The notes: generated by a model from the letters alone, not told the origin. Positions 28,163 through 36,912 are shown, counted from the stretch's first letter. The stretch is 56,415 bases of DNA from an uncultured Parafilimonas sp. (GCA_903882935.1 CAIRZB010000023.1:1-56415), one strand, 5' to 3'. Numbers and translations are program-made.

Positions 28163-28963
28163 TCACATATCATTCACAATCTTCTTATAACTCGTTACAA
28201 CCCCTTTAATTAGCGACGAACTAAAGCCTTGGTGTTCCATTTCATTAAGGCCGGCAATGGTGCAGCCTTTGGGTGTGGTTACCTTATCAATTTCCTGCTC
28301 GGGGTGGGTGTGTTTGGTGAGTAGCAGCTCGGCGGCACCTTTTACGGTTTGGGCGGCAATTAACGATGCCGTTGCGGCATCAAATCCAATTTCTATGCCA
28401 CCCTGTATATTGGCACGGATATATCGCATGGCAAAAGCGGTACCGCAGGCACCCAACACGGTGGCCGCGTCCATCAGTTTTTCTTCAATAAACACGGTTT
28501 TGCCCAACTGGTTAAACATATCCGCCGCATAACCCACCTGTTCTTCGCTGGCATTGTACCTGCATATACAGGTAATGCTCTCCTGTATGGCTATGGCGGT
28601 GTTTGGCATAGCGCGGAATAACGTGAAATCGCTGCCTATAACTTCCTGTATGTCTTTTATCCAAATGCCAGTTATTACACTTACCAGGGCATGCCTCCCC
28701 GCTTGGAGGTGTGGTTTAAGCGTTAACAGAATTTCCTTTACTTGAAAGGGTTTTACGGCCAGTATAACCCAGTCGGCATACTGCACAGCTTCTATGTTGT
28801 TATTGCTTACCAATACGCCTTTTTCTTCCAGGTTTTTTAACGTCGCTATGTTTCTTTTGGTGATGATGATATGCTCGGGCAGTATAAACCCGCTGCTTAT
28901 CAAACCCTCTGCAATGGCCGTTCCTAGGTTTCCGCCGCCAATGATGGCTATTTTCTTACTCAT
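28163..28963 (-). CDS. proC: Pyrroline-5-carboxylate reductase
   Basis: 266 aa from MSKKIAIIGGGNLG; the longer frame from 29029 overlaps the doc gene and is not needed. It reduces pyrroline-5-carboxylate to proline with NAD(P)H. The Rossmann motif is IIGGGNLGTAIAEGL, and FRAMPNTAI and the C-terminal signature (TTPKGCTIAGLNEMEHQGFSS) are intact. It starts 4 bp after the doc stop codon on the same strand, so it is most likely transcribed together with a toxin-antitoxin module. Confidence 0.95.
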   Translation of the reverse strand: MSKKIAIIGGGNLGTAIAEGLISSGFILPEHIIITKRNIATLKNLEEKGVLVSNNNIEAVQYADWVILAVKPFQVKEILLTLKPHLQAGRHALVSVITGIWIKDIQEVIGSDFTLFRAMPNTAIAIQESITCICRYNASEEQVGYAADMFNQLGKTVFIEEKLMDAATVLGACGTAFAMRYIRANIQGGIEIGFDAATASLIAAQTVKGAAELLLTKHTHPEQEIDKVTTPKGCTIAGLNEMEHQGFSSSLIKGVVTSYKKIVNDM

Positions 28964-28967
28964 ACAA

Positions 28968-29354
28968 TCAATCGTTTTTCGTCCATTCAGTATTTTGCCG
29001 CAACCAGATTCCAATCTCTTCAAAAGCAAGATGGCCTGTGGAAATATCTACCAAAAAATTATACACTAACTGCGTATTTGCGTTTATCGTATAGCCATCA
29101 TTTTCAAGTATCGCCTCACAAAGTATAAAGGCTGTCCTTTTATTACCATCAATAAACGGATGGTTGAGAATGATACTTTCAACCATTGCCGCAGCTTTTT
29201 CAAAACAGGTTGGATAAAGCTCTTCTGATGCAAAAGTTTGCCAGGGCCGATTTAAAGCTGAATCCAAAGCCCCAAAATCACGCAGCCCCTTTGAACCTCC
29301 ATATTTATCAATAGCCTTATCATGGTAAAAAATAACCTCATTGAAGGCAAACAT
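28968..29354 (-). CDS. doc: Doc-type (death on curing) Fic-fold toxin
   Basis: 128 aa. The Doc signature HPFIDGNKR (65-73) is complete; Doc kinases phosphorylate EF-Tu and stop translation. Flanking helices (GALDSALNRPWQT, KAAAMVESIILN, TAFILCEAIL) match the family. It begins one base after the stop of its antitoxin gene (TAA-C-ATG) and ends 4 bp before proC. All catalytic residues are present, so it should be active unless neutralised. Confidence 0.9.
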   Translation of the reverse strand: MFAFNEVIFYHDKAIDKYGGSKGLRDFGALDSALNRPWQTFASEELYPTCFEKAAAMVESIILNHPFIDGNKRTAFILCEAILENDGYTINANTQLVYNFLVDISTGHLAFEEIGIWLRQNTEWTKND

Positions 29355-29355
29355 G

Positions 29356-29559
29356 TTAGGCTAGTTTTTTCATTAAATCATCGTACTTATCAAAAATGCC
29401 AGGTGCAAATTCATGCAAATTAATCTGGCTCTCATCGCTAAAGTCAATGGCACTGATAACCTTTGAAAATGCTTTCTCTATTTCCGCCTCGGGAATATGA
29501 TCTATTTTCAATTTCATTATCTCTCTCATTTCTGTTGTACTCATGACCTCAATTTTCAC
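29356..29559 (-). CDS. Antitoxin partner of Doc
   Basis: 67 aa (62 if translation begins at the second Met, 29544). It has an N-terminal helical part MREIMKLKIDHIPEAEIEKAFSKVI and a Phd-like C-terminal end EFAPGIFDKYDDLMKKLA that would wrap the toxin. There is no clear Phd/YefM DNA-binding domain in this short chain, so the operon may be controlled differently. The assignment is from position, size and charge. It starts 4 bp after the hldD stop. Confidence 0.7.
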   Translation of the reverse strand: MKIEVMSTTEMREIMKLKIDHIPEAEIEKAFSKVISAIDFSDESQINLHEFAPGIFDKYDDLMKKLA

Positions 29560-29563
29560 AAAT

Positions 29564-30622
29564 TTACCAAATTTTATCTTTCGCCAAATAGTTGCTTACA
29601 TAATCCATCACGCCATCTTCAAGGCTGTAAAAGGGTTCGGTGTAGCCTGCATTGTGCAGCTTTGCCATGTTGGCCTCGGTAAAATACTGATAGCGGTCGC
29701 GTATGTCTTCGGGCATATCAATGTACACTATAAAAGGCTCCTTGCCCATGCCCGCATAAGTGGCATTTACCAGGTGGTTAAAGGTGCGGGCCTTGCCCGT
29801 ACCCAGGTTGTATATGCCGCTTTCAAGGTTGCACATAACGCCAGGGGCGGTGGCATTGGTGCTGTCAACGGTTATGCCGCTGCCAGCTTTCTGCATCATC
29901 CAGTATATTACTTTAAGCACATCTTTTACATAAATAAAGTCGCGCAGTTGTTCGCCATCGGCAAACTCGGGCTTGTGGCTTTTAAACAACTTTACCACCC
30001 CATCCTTACGTATCTGGTTAAACGAGTGGAATATAACACTGGCCATCCTGGCCTTGTGCCCTTCGTTAGGGCCGTACACGTTAAAAAATTTGAGGCCCGC
30101 CCAAAAGGGCGGCTGGTTTATTTGTACAATGGCTAATTTATCAAACTCATTTTTGCTTACGCCATAGGGGTTAAGCGGGTGCAGTTTTTCAATAATGTCG
30201 TGGTCGTCATTGTAGCCTAGTTCGCCCGCCCCATAAGTGGCCGCTGAAGATGCATACACCAGCGGCACCTGCTTTGCCGTACAGTAATGCCATATTTTTT
30301 TAGAATACTCGTAATTAAGCTCCTGGTGAATTTCGTAGTTAAACTCGGTAGTATCTGTACGCGCACCCATGTGTATTACAAAATCAATCTTGGGGTCGTG
30401 CAGTTCCAGCCAGTCGAAGAGGTTATACCTTTCCACCACGTGCGAAAAAGTTTTACCCTCCCAGTTTTTCCGCTTCCCTTCCACGCCAAAATCATCCACA
30501 ATAATAATATCCTCAAACCCCTGCTCATTTAAAAAACGGAGCATGCAACTGCCAATAAAACCGGCAGCCCCGGTAATTATGATGGTTGAGTTGCTAACGC
30601 TATCTTTATTTTGATTGTTCAT
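29564..30622 (-). CDS. hldD: ADP-L-glycero-D-manno-heptose 6-epimerase
   Basis: 352 aa, an extended SDR enzyme that makes the heptose precursor of lipopolysaccharide inner core or S-layer glycans. GAAGFIG (18-24) binds NADP; the catalytic Tyr/Lys pair is Y153-x3-K157 in NPYGVSKNEFDK. HMGARTDTTE, KFFNVYGPNEGHK and RDFIYVKDV are typical of HldD. The chain is a little longer than the E. coli enzyme (310 aa). The gene is wedged between two toxin-antitoxin modules, with 0 and 4 bp between coding regions, so it probably shares their transcripts. Confidence 0.93.
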   Translation of the reverse strand: MNNQNKDSVSNSTIIITGAAGFIGSCMLRFLNEQGFEDIIIVDDFGVEGKRKNWEGKTFSHVVERYNLFDWLELHDPKIDFVIHMGARTDTTEFNYEIHQELNYEYSKKIWHYCTAKQVPLVYASSAATYGAGELGYNDDHDIIEKLHPLNPYGVSKNEFDKLAIVQINQPPFWAGLKFFNVYGPNEGHKARMASVIFHSFNQIRKDGVVKLFKSHKPEFADGEQLRDFIYVKDVLKVIYWMMQKAGSGITVDSTNATAPGVMCNLESGIYNLGTGKARTFNHLVNATYAGMGKEPFIVYIDMPEDIRDRYQYFTEANMAKLHNAGYTEPFYSLEDGVMDYVSNYLAKDKIW

Positions 30623-31072
30623 TTACAATGTTATAATTTCAAAGCCTTCTTTAAGTGCAAATAAAAAATCAGCAGCATTATTGGTTAATATTTTGGATAC
30701 GTTGTTTTGTTTGGCCACCGCTACAATATTCGCATCGTGAATTATTTTGCCTTGCATATTATACCTGGAAATTAATTCTTGAAGAAACATTACGCTCTTT
30801 AAATCAGGCCAGATGATAGAGAAATTATGAAGGATAAATTGAAGGTCATCGTTCAATTTAATAGTATCAAATTTGCGGGCGATTTTTTGAATATTCGTTT
30901 GTGCAACAAGGAATTCTCTTATAATTTGTTCACTAACAACCAAAGAGAAACCTCCACTTCGCAACGACTTCACCTTTTGCAGTGATGCCTGTTTTATCGC
31001 AGCATTGTCATTACACAGATACAATAAAATATTGGTATCAACAATTACCAAATTATCTGCCATTATCGCCAT
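30623..31072 (-). CDS. PIN-domain (VapC-like) toxin ribonuclease
   Basis: 149 aa (146 from the second Met at 31063). It is a PIN fold with the expected acidic residues: D12 in VIVDTNILLYL, E in VSEQIIREFL, D in IHDANIVAVAKQ and D in TNNAADF. VapC toxins cut tRNA or rRNA. The start overlaps the antitoxin gene by 11-20 bp and its stop abuts the hldD start codon with no gap (TAAATG). Confidence 0.85.
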   Translation of the reverse strand: MAIMADNLVIVDTNILLYLCNDNAAIKQASLQKVKSLRSGGFSLVVSEQIIREFLVAQTNIQKIARKFDTIKLNDDLQFILHNFSIIWPDLKSVMFLQELISRYNMQGKIIHDANIVAVAKQNNVSKILTNNAADFLFALKEGFEIITL

Positions 31073-31280
31073 ACATTTCCGCTCTTTTAAATGTTGGCAG
31101 GGGGTTTAATATTATCCCGCTGCTCCAGTTTTCTAAGCTGTAATCTTTGCCTGATGCCATTTCTGCGTTTTCCCCAATAAGCAGTTTTACCTCATACTCC
31201 CCTTCAGGCAAGTTTTCAACATCGAATTCTATTTTCTGTGTTGCTTTAGAAATCTTTATTTTTTTAGAAATCGTGATCAT
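31053..31280 (-). CDS. Antitoxin partner of the PIN toxin
   Basis: 75 aa. A short basic start (MITISKKIKISKATQ), a strand EFDVENLPEGEYEVKLLIGE, and a C-terminal SLENWSSGIILNPLPTFKRAEMYGD that would occupy the toxin site. The N-terminal strand could form a swapped-hairpin or ribbon-helix-helix-like dimer. It is called from its overlap with the toxin gene and its size. It lies 82 bp downstream of purL on the same strand. Confidence 0.7.
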   Translation of the reverse strand: MITISKKIKISKATQKIEFDVENLPEGEYEVKLLIGENAEMASGKDYSLENWSSGIILNPLPTFKRAEMYGDNGR

Positions 31281-31362
31281 TTCTTGATAATTGTTGCCTA
31301 AAGTTACTGCAATGTTGGTTAACAGCCATCCTCAAAGGAAATTTGGTATATGCTCTAAATAT

Positions 31363-33633
31363 TTAATTCAGCTCCATTGGCTCCATATCGGCACCCATTT
31401 CAATAATTTCCCCCGCCGAAGCTTTCAGCAAATTACCTATTGCATTGTCGTATTTGTCTTTCCATTCGCTAATCGCCCCCCAACCTTCACCGTTTACCGT
31501 TACCCCGCCACTTGTAACGGTTCCCAAAACTGTAACGGGTATATGGTTAGATGCGCCTTTGTGTTTTATTGCCTCTGCCTGTTCCTTTGTGGCAGTTACA
31601 ACCACCCTGCTTTGCGCTTCCCCCAACCAATAGGCATCAAGCCTGATGCCCGCATCGGCGGCCACATCAAAGCCCAGGCCTCGGTGGAAGCCTTTTTCTA
31701 TCAAAGTAACTATCAATCCACCTTCGCTAATATCGTGTGCGCTTTTAATCAGTTGTTCTTTGATGATGGATGTTACAAATTTTTGCACGGCAAATTCTTC
31801 GTCCAGCTCAAAATGCGGGGCAGGGGAGAATTCCACGCCTTTTATTTTGTGTAGGTACTCTGATGATGCAATATCATTTTGCTGTTCTCCAATTAGCAAT
31901 ATTACGTCCCCGGTTTCTTTGTAGTCAAGCGTTGTGCGGGTGCCAAAATCGTCCAGTATGCCTACCATGCCAATAGTAGGGGTGGGGTAAACCGCGCCTT
32001 CGGGGTTTTGGTTGTAAAAGCTTACGTTACCGCCGGTAACCGGCGTGTTGAATTTGCGGCAGGCCTCGCCCATGCCGTTAACCGCCTGTACAAACTGGTA
32101 ATAAACACCCGGGTTGTAGGGGTTGCCAAAGTTTAGGCAATTGGTAACACCTATCGGTTCGCCGCCGCTGCAAACAATGTTGCGGGCTGCTTCCGCAACC
32201 GCTATCATGGCACCTTTATGCGGGTTAGCGTATACGTAGCGGCTGTTACAGTCGGTGGTTACGGCAAGTGCCTTGCCGGTACCTTTTGCCAATACTATGG
32301 CAGCATCACTGGGCGCATTGGTACTCGCATTGGCTGCACCAACGGTACTGTCGTACTGAACGGTTATCCATTTTTTGCTGGCAATATTGGGTATTTGTAT
32401 AACTTGTTCTGCTACAGCTTTTAATGCCGCCGTATCAGCAATGTCTTCAATCGAATCTTGCGAAAAAGCAGCAATATTGTCTAAATAATCGGGTGCTGCA
32501 TATTCCCTGGTATATTGTGGGGCACCGCCGCCAAGTACAAGTTCGTAGGCTGGTATTTCGGCTTCCAACTCCCCGTGCATGTAAAACTTCAACAGTCCGT
32601 CGCCGGTTACATGGCCAATTTCGCTGCAGGGCAGGTCCCATTTCTCAAATACTTTCAATACTGCTGCTTCTTTGCCTTTTTCCACCACAATCAGCATACG
32701 CTCCTGGCTTTCACTCAACAAAAGCTCCCAGGCTTTCATGTTTTTTTGGCGGGTGGGTACCTTGTCAAGGTCAATGTGCATGCCTGATTTGCCTTTGGCG
32801 CTCATTTCGGCGGTGCTGCATATAATACCGGCAGCGCCCATATCCTGCATGCCCACCACGGCACCTGTTTCAATTACTTCCAAGCAGGCTTCCAGCAGTT
32901 TTTTCTCCTGAAAGGGGTCGCCCACCTGAACTGCCGGCAGTTCTTCCGTGCTTTCGGCGGTAATATTGGCCGATGCGAATGATGCGCCGCCTATACCGTC
33001 CTTGCCGGTGGCGCTGCCCACAAAAAATACGGGGTTGCCTATACCTTCGGCCGTTGCACTAACCGTTTTGCCGGCTTGCACAATACCAACACTCATGGCA
33101 TTTACCAAGGGGTTGGTATGGTAACCTTCTTCAAAATACACTTCGCCGCCCACCGTTGGCACGCCAAAGCAGTTGCCGTAATGGCCAATGCCTTTAACCA
33201 CCCCGCTTAACAGCCGTTGTGTTTTTTTATCTTTTATGTTACCAAAACGCAGGCTGTTAAGCGATGCTATCGGCCTGGCACCCATGGTAAAAATATCGCG
33301 TTGTATACCACCCACGCCGGTTGCGGCGCCCTGGAAAGGCTCGATGGCGCTGGGGTGGTTATGGCTTTCAATTTTAAATACCACGCCAAAACCGTTGCCA
33401 ATATCCATAAGGCCGGCATTTTCCTCGCCTGCTTCCACCAGCATCCGCCCGCCGCTTCTTGGCAGGGTTTTAAGCCATCTGATGGAGTTTTTATAGCTGC
33501 AATGCTCGCTCCACATGCCACTGAAAGCACATAGCTCCGTAAAATTGGGGGTGCGGCCGAGTTTTTGTTTGATAAGTTCAAATTCCTCTGCGGTTAGGCG
33601 GAGTTCCTGCGCGGTTTTTGCGGTTATTTCCAT
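31363..33633 (-). CDS. purL: Phosphoribosylformylglycinamidine synthase subunit PurL (small type)
   Basis: 756 aa, the length of the small PurL that works with separate PurS and PurQ. It carries out the fourth step of purine synthesis, the ATP-dependent amination of FGAR. Characteristic motifs include MWSEHCSYKNS, SHNHPSAIEPFQGAATGVGG, GDPFQEKKLLEACLE, ALAVTTDCNSRYV and SAHDISEGGL. A TACCTTTG -7 box lies 35 bp upstream (33669-33676). PurS and PurQ are not in the window. Confidence 0.97.
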   Translation of the reverse strand: MEITAKTAQELRLTAEEFELIKQKLGRTPNFTELCAFSGMWSEHCSYKNSIRWLKTLPRSGGRMLVEAGEENAGLMDIGNGFGVVFKIESHNHPSAIEPFQGAATGVGGIQRDIFTMGARPIASLNSLRFGNIKDKKTQRLLSGVVKGIGHYGNCFGVPTVGGEVYFEEGYHTNPLVNAMSVGIVQAGKTVSATAEGIGNPVFFVGSATGKDGIGGASFASANITAESTEELPAVQVGDPFQEKKLLEACLEVIETGAVVGMQDMGAAGIICSTAEMSAKGKSGMHIDLDKVPTRQKNMKAWELLLSESQERMLIVVEKGKEAAVLKVFEKWDLPCSEIGHVTGDGLLKFYMHGELEAEIPAYELVLGGGAPQYTREYAAPDYLDNIAAFSQDSIEDIADTAALKAVAEQVIQIPNIASKKWITVQYDSTVGAANASTNAPSDAAIVLAKGTGKALAVTTDCNSRYVYANPHKGAMIAVAEAARNIVCSGGEPIGVTNCLNFGNPYNPGVYYQFVQAVNGMGEACRKFNTPVTGGNVSFYNQNPEGAVYPTPTIGMVGILDDFGTRTTLDYKETGDVILLIGEQQNDIASSEYLHKIKGVEFSPAPHFELDEEFAVQKFVTSIIKEQLIKSAHDISEGGLIVTLIEKGFHRGLGFDVAADAGIRLDAYWLGEAQSRVVVTATKEQAEAIKHKGASNHIPVTVLGTVTSGGVTVNGEGWGAISEWKDKYDNAIGNLLKASAGEIIEMGADMEPMELN

Positions 33634-33668
33634 TATTCAATTGCGAATTGACGTTTGAAAGAAAGGCG

Positions 33669-33676
33669 CAAAGGTA
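33669..33676 (-). promoter_or_regulatory. -7 box upstream of purL
   Basis: TACCTTTG on the minus strand matches the Bacteroidetes TAnnTTTG element, about 35 bp before the purL ATG. I see no good TTTG at the -33 position. Confidence 0.45.
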
Positions 33677-33897
33677 GGGAAAAGTCGTTGGTCATGAAGG
33701 CATAAAGTCGGTTTGCGGGCAAGTCTGTAGTAAGTAGTCAGTGCGTCAAAAAAATGTAACGGCAAGGTTTGTTTTTTATGAGGGCGATGATTGAACACTG
33801 CTGCTTCTTTTTGTGCAATGATCATAAAAATGCTTTATGTATTATTTGAGGTAAATGGACTGCCTTTCTAGGTCTCGTTGTAAAAGGTTCGGACTCA

Positions 33898-35052
33898 TTA
33901 TGACAATTTCACAATCTCCCCCTCCCCCAAAACAACAGCCTTTGCCGTATAATTAAATCTATCAAAATCATGCCCTTCGCCGGTAACCTCATCAACCATC
34001 ACAACCCTGCCCGAAACTTGCTCCTCGTCAACGGTTATTTCTACATAGCCGTGGCTACGGTCTAGTGCTTTTATTAACCGGGCAGCTGTTAACTCATCAA
34101 CAGCACCTTCTGGGGAAACCACGTTGTGAATAATGTAATACCCGCCGTTGCCAGCCACTAAGAATGGGGTTGCTTGGTTGGGTATAATGTTTTTCTCTAT
34201 CCGTTGGTAATTGTGTACATGGGCAGATAAAACCAAGTTGGGTACCCTGCGGCTGGTATTAATGGCCGCCTCCAGCGCTTCCCCCATCAATGGGCTGCCA
34301 CCGTGCTGGTCGTCAAATGAGTAGATGGGGTTGTGCAGGCAAACAATCACCGCCTTATCCTTAGGGGCATCCCGCAATTCATTGGCCAACCATTCCTGCT
34401 GCGCCAAACCAAGCAGCCCATGCTCCGGCACATTGGTATACAGGCCTATAATGGTTAAAAAAGGGCATTGCAATGTGTAATAAACATTGGGTAGCGACAT
34501 GGTGAGCCTAGGCGCATCGCCAGCTATGGGGTCAAGGTGCGGCGTTTTTGTCATAAAAAAGGCCATCCAGCCATCCAGCGTGTTCTGGTTGTCTGATGGA
34601 TCTGCATCGTGGTTACCCGGGATGGAAAAAATGGGGGCATCATATGCCTGGTAGGCTTTATAAAATTGCTCGTAATAATCCTCGTACCTGCCGTGGGTAT
34701 ACACCACATCGCCCAAGTGGTAGAAGAATGCTGGTTTTTCGCCTGCCCTTTTCTGCAAATCATGCTGCATTAAGTTCACCACGCTGGCCAAATAACTATT
34801 GTCAACAATAGGGCCGGTATCGCCAACTGTATGAAAAACCAATTTGCCTGCCGCAGCGGCTGCTTCGCCAATGCCGGGCAATGCTGTTTCTAGGTTATGT
34901 CTAAAAGGTGCTTCACCCAACGGAGCCGGCAAAGGCTGAAATTTTCTTGCCCAATGCGCCAAAACATCAGGCGTTGGCTTGCCTGAATAGGCCTGTGATC
35001 GGTTTTCGGGAGGTCTTGCATTGGGTGTGTGGGGCAAATTGTTTATTGCCAT
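33898..35052 (-). CDS. Metallophosphoesterase (calcineurin-like)
   Basis: 384 aa from MAINNLPHTPN; the longer frame from 35085 begins with TTG. Metal-binding motifs are in order: VGDTGP, LGDVVY, PGNHDAD, CLHNPIY and AHVHNYQRIE. It has no signal peptide and is therefore probably cytoplasmic. The C-terminal 80 residues form an extra beta-rich part (VEITVDEEQVSGRVVMVDEVTGEGHDF). The closest known groups are purple-acid-phosphatase-like phosphodiesterases of unknown substrate. It is a single gene with no partner on either side. Confidence 0.88.
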   Translation of the reverse strand: MAINNLPHTPNARPPENRSQAYSGKPTPDVLAHWARKFQPLPAPLGEAPFRHNLETALPGIGEAAAAAGKLVFHTVGDTGPIVDNSYLASVVNLMQHDLQKRAGEKPAFFYHLGDVVYTHGRYEDYYEQFYKAYQAYDAPIFSIPGNHDADPSDNQNTLDGWMAFFMTKTPHLDPIAGDAPRLTMSLPNVYYTLQCPFLTIIGLYTNVPEHGLLGLAQQEWLANELRDAPKDKAVIVCLHNPIYSFDDQHGGSPLMGEALEAAINTSRRVPNLVLSAHVHNYQRIEKNIIPNQATPFLVAGNGGYYIIHNVVSPEGAVDELTAARLIKALDRSHGYVEITVDEEQVSGRVVMVDEVTGEGHDFDRFNYTAKAVVLGEGEIVKLS

Positions 35053-35196
35053 AAGTGAATATCGATTTTCGGCTATATTAGGCAAAATGCGGGGAAAATG
35101 GTTGTTTTATGGCACAGTTGCCGATAAAATAATACTATTTCTATTTTTTTATATTGATCTAACTGCTTCGGTGTCCATTGATAGGCGTAGTAAGCC

Positions 35197-35297
35197 AGTC
35201 AGACAGAGACCGTCAGACTGATATGCCACGCCAACTATTGCGTCATCGTTTCCGACCGTGTTATAGCAGTCTGACGGTCTCCGTCTGACTGCTATAA
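35197..35297. repeat. Pair of inverted 23-bp repeats, one within a large hairpin
   Basis: Units at 35197-35219 and 35268-35290 are reverse complements with one mismatch (core GACCGTCAGACT / AGTCTGACGGTC). The second is itself inside a near-perfect 15-bp stem (35261-35275 with 35283-35297, loop GGTCTCC). It looks like a REP-type or miniature repeat in the spacer upstream of the APH-type kinase gene. Confidence 0.7.
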
Positions 35298-35331
35298 GCT
35301 TTCGGATATAACAATAAAATCGCCCCTGCCA

Positions 35332-35339
35332 TACATTTG
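35332..35339 (+). promoter_or_regulatory. -7 box of the APH-type kinase gene, nearly leaderless
   Basis: TACATTTG ends only 4 bp before the ATG at 35344. Since Bacteroidetes transcripts start a few bases after this box, the mRNA would be leaderless or nearly so. Confidence 0.45.
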
Positions 35340-35343
35340 CCAC

Positions 35344-36339
35344 ATGAAGCCAATATTTCCTACAGTTTATTCCACTTTAAGCCCATTAGCACTCGCATCA
35401 TTAATTTCCGAAAACTATGGTTTGGATGCTGTTGAGTGTTCCTTTTTTTTGCGGGGTGTTGGTGATACCTATATGGTGGCATCTAACGGAAAGCGTTTTG
35501 TATTACGGGTTTACCGCCCCTCCCACAGAACATTGCCACAGATAAAAGCGGAGGTGTTGTTGTTGTTGGCATTGAAAGACGCCGGTGTATCCGTTTCTTA
35601 TCCTATTACTGATGTTGGTGGCAATTCAATATTGGCATTGGATGCTGCGGAAGGCACACGCTATGCTGTATTGTTTAACTACGCACCCGGCAAGGCATTA
35701 AATATATTGGGCGACGAATACCTTGGTAATCTTTGTAGGGAAATGGCTAAGTTCCACAATGTTTCTTCAACCATTATTTTAAATGGGAGCCGCTGGCGTT
35801 TTGATGTTGAAAATACGCTTTTCCGCCCATTGGAAATGCTAACAACTGCGTTTGCAGAAGATGCCGAAGGGTATGCTTGGATGGTGGAGGCTGCAAAATT
35901 TGCAGAGCAAAAAATAACATCATTAGGCACCGATTCATTCTCCAATGGATATTGCCATTTTGATTTTTTGCCCAAAAACTTCCATTTTGATGATGGTGGG
36001 CTGGTTACTTTTTTCGACTTTGATTTTTTTGGCTACGGCTGGCTGGTAAATGACGTGATGACCTTTTGGCAACACCTTTGTTTAGACGTGCATTTTGGTA
36101 AAATTACCCAGGAAAAAGCTGATGAGTCGTTCGCGATTTTTGTGGTGGCATACCGATCTGTCCGTCATCTGTCGGATGAAGAACTATCAGCAATGCCTTA
36201 CCTTAGTTTGGGCTTTTGGCTTTTTTATATGGGTTTCCATACCACACACGACCAGTTTTACCCTTTTGTACAACCCGCCCATTTAAAGCTACGAGCAGAC
36301 TTAGTGAAAAAGTTACTGGAAAGGTATTGGAAACGGTAA
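35344..36339 (+). CDS. APH-family phosphotransferase (homoserine/choline kinase-like)
   Basis: 331 aa. A protein-kinase-like fold: Gly loop LRGVGDTYMV, Lys-bearing strand FVLRVYRP, catalytic loop H205-x-D207-x4-N212 in GYCHFDFLPKNFHF, and metal-binding D225 in TFFDFDFFGYG. All core residues are present. Members phosphorylate small molecules (homoserine, choline, aminoglycosides) or Ser/Thr of proteins (SrkA). The sequence does not decide between them. It is a single-gene unit. Confidence 0.85.
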   Translation: MKPIFPTVYSTLSPLALASLISENYGLDAVECSFFLRGVGDTYMVASNGKRFVLRVYRPSHRTLPQIKAEVLLLLALKDAGVSVSYPITDVGGNSILALDAAEGTRYAVLFNYAPGKALNILGDEYLGNLCREMAKFHNVSSTIILNGSRWRFDVENTLFRPLEMLTTAFAEDAEGYAWMVEAAKFAEQKITSLGTDSFSNGYCHFDFLPKNFHFDDGGLVTFFDFDFFGYGWLVNDVMTFWQHLCLDVHFGKITQEKADESFAIFVVAYRSVRHLSDEELSAMPYLSLGFWLFYMGFHTTHDQFYPFVQPAHLKLRADLVKKLLERYWKR

Positions 36340-36341
36340 GT

Positions 36342-36412
36342 AGGGTTAACCACTAAGATATTTGAGTTGAAAAGCGCAGCGTTTTTTGAATAACATTTCA
36401 CTTAGCAACCCT
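36342..36412. repeat. Imperfect inverted repeat after the APH-type kinase gene
   Basis: AGGGTT and CTAAG (36342-36357) pair with CTTAG and AACCCT (36401-36412). The loop includes GCGCAGCGTTTTTTG. It may end transcription from both sides; it also resembles dispersed intergenic repeats of this phylum. Confidence 0.4.
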
Positions 36413-36426
36413 ATTGGGTTTTAGTG

Positions 36427-36684
36427 TTAATAGTGCCCTTTGCACTTGGGGATTAAAATTTGTGTTCCACTAACCTTATAAATCAGCCTGTGTTCATTGT
36501 CAATTCTTTTGCTCCAATACCCTTTCCAATCACCTTTTAGCGGCCCTGGTTTACCCAAGCCATTAAAAGCATCTCGGTCAATATCCCGAAGCAGGGTTTT
36601 TATCCTGTCAACCATTTGCACATCAACAGCAAACCAATCATTATATTCTTTAAAGGCCTCTTTGGTAAACACAATTTATTTCAT
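36427..36684 (-). pseudogene. YoeB/Txe-family toxin gene with a nonsense codon at position 3
   Basis: The natural ATG is at 36684, overlapping the antitoxin stop as TAATG, but the third codon is TAA (ATG AAA TAA ATT GTG TTT). The remaining frame (81 codons) runs from a GTG at 36672 to the stop at 36427. It is a full YoeB domain: VFTKEAFKEYNDW, GKPGPLKGDWKGYWSKRIDNEHRLIYKV and the end CKGHY. The catalytic Glu, Arg and His are kept. Weak expression from GTG is possible, so it may be silenced rather than dead. Its antitoxin gene is also broken. Confidence 0.75.
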
Positions 36685-36912
36685 TAGTTACTGGCTATAG
36701 GTTTATACTCCATAAAATCTTCATACCAAAAGAAATAATGTCGTTACCTTCAGCCTGTTGTATTGAGCGGTTAAGAACCGTTGCACAATCATCTCCCATT
36801 TCTTTAAAGGAAATCGTTATATTGATATTCTGTTTTTCGCCAATAAAGTTTCGTATTTTATCCTGCAGTCCCGCATTTAACTCATTGGGGTTAATTTAAT
36901 AATTGTTTCCAT
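36684..36912 (-). pseudogene. Broken antitoxin gene of the YoeB module (two single-base frameshifts)
   Basis: Translation from ATG at 36912 gives METIIKLTP and then a stop. Adding one C in the run at 36887-36890 lets it continue as NELNAGLQDKIRNFIGEKQ and on to AEGNDIISFGM. There a second single-base loss (ATGGAAGAT has become ATGAAGAT, near 36719-36728) shifts the frame. Correcting both gives about 75 residues ending EDFMEYKPIASN with TAA at 36684-36686, exactly overlapping the toxin ATG. The length, layout and overlap are those of a Bacteroidetes antitoxin. Confidence 0.75.
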
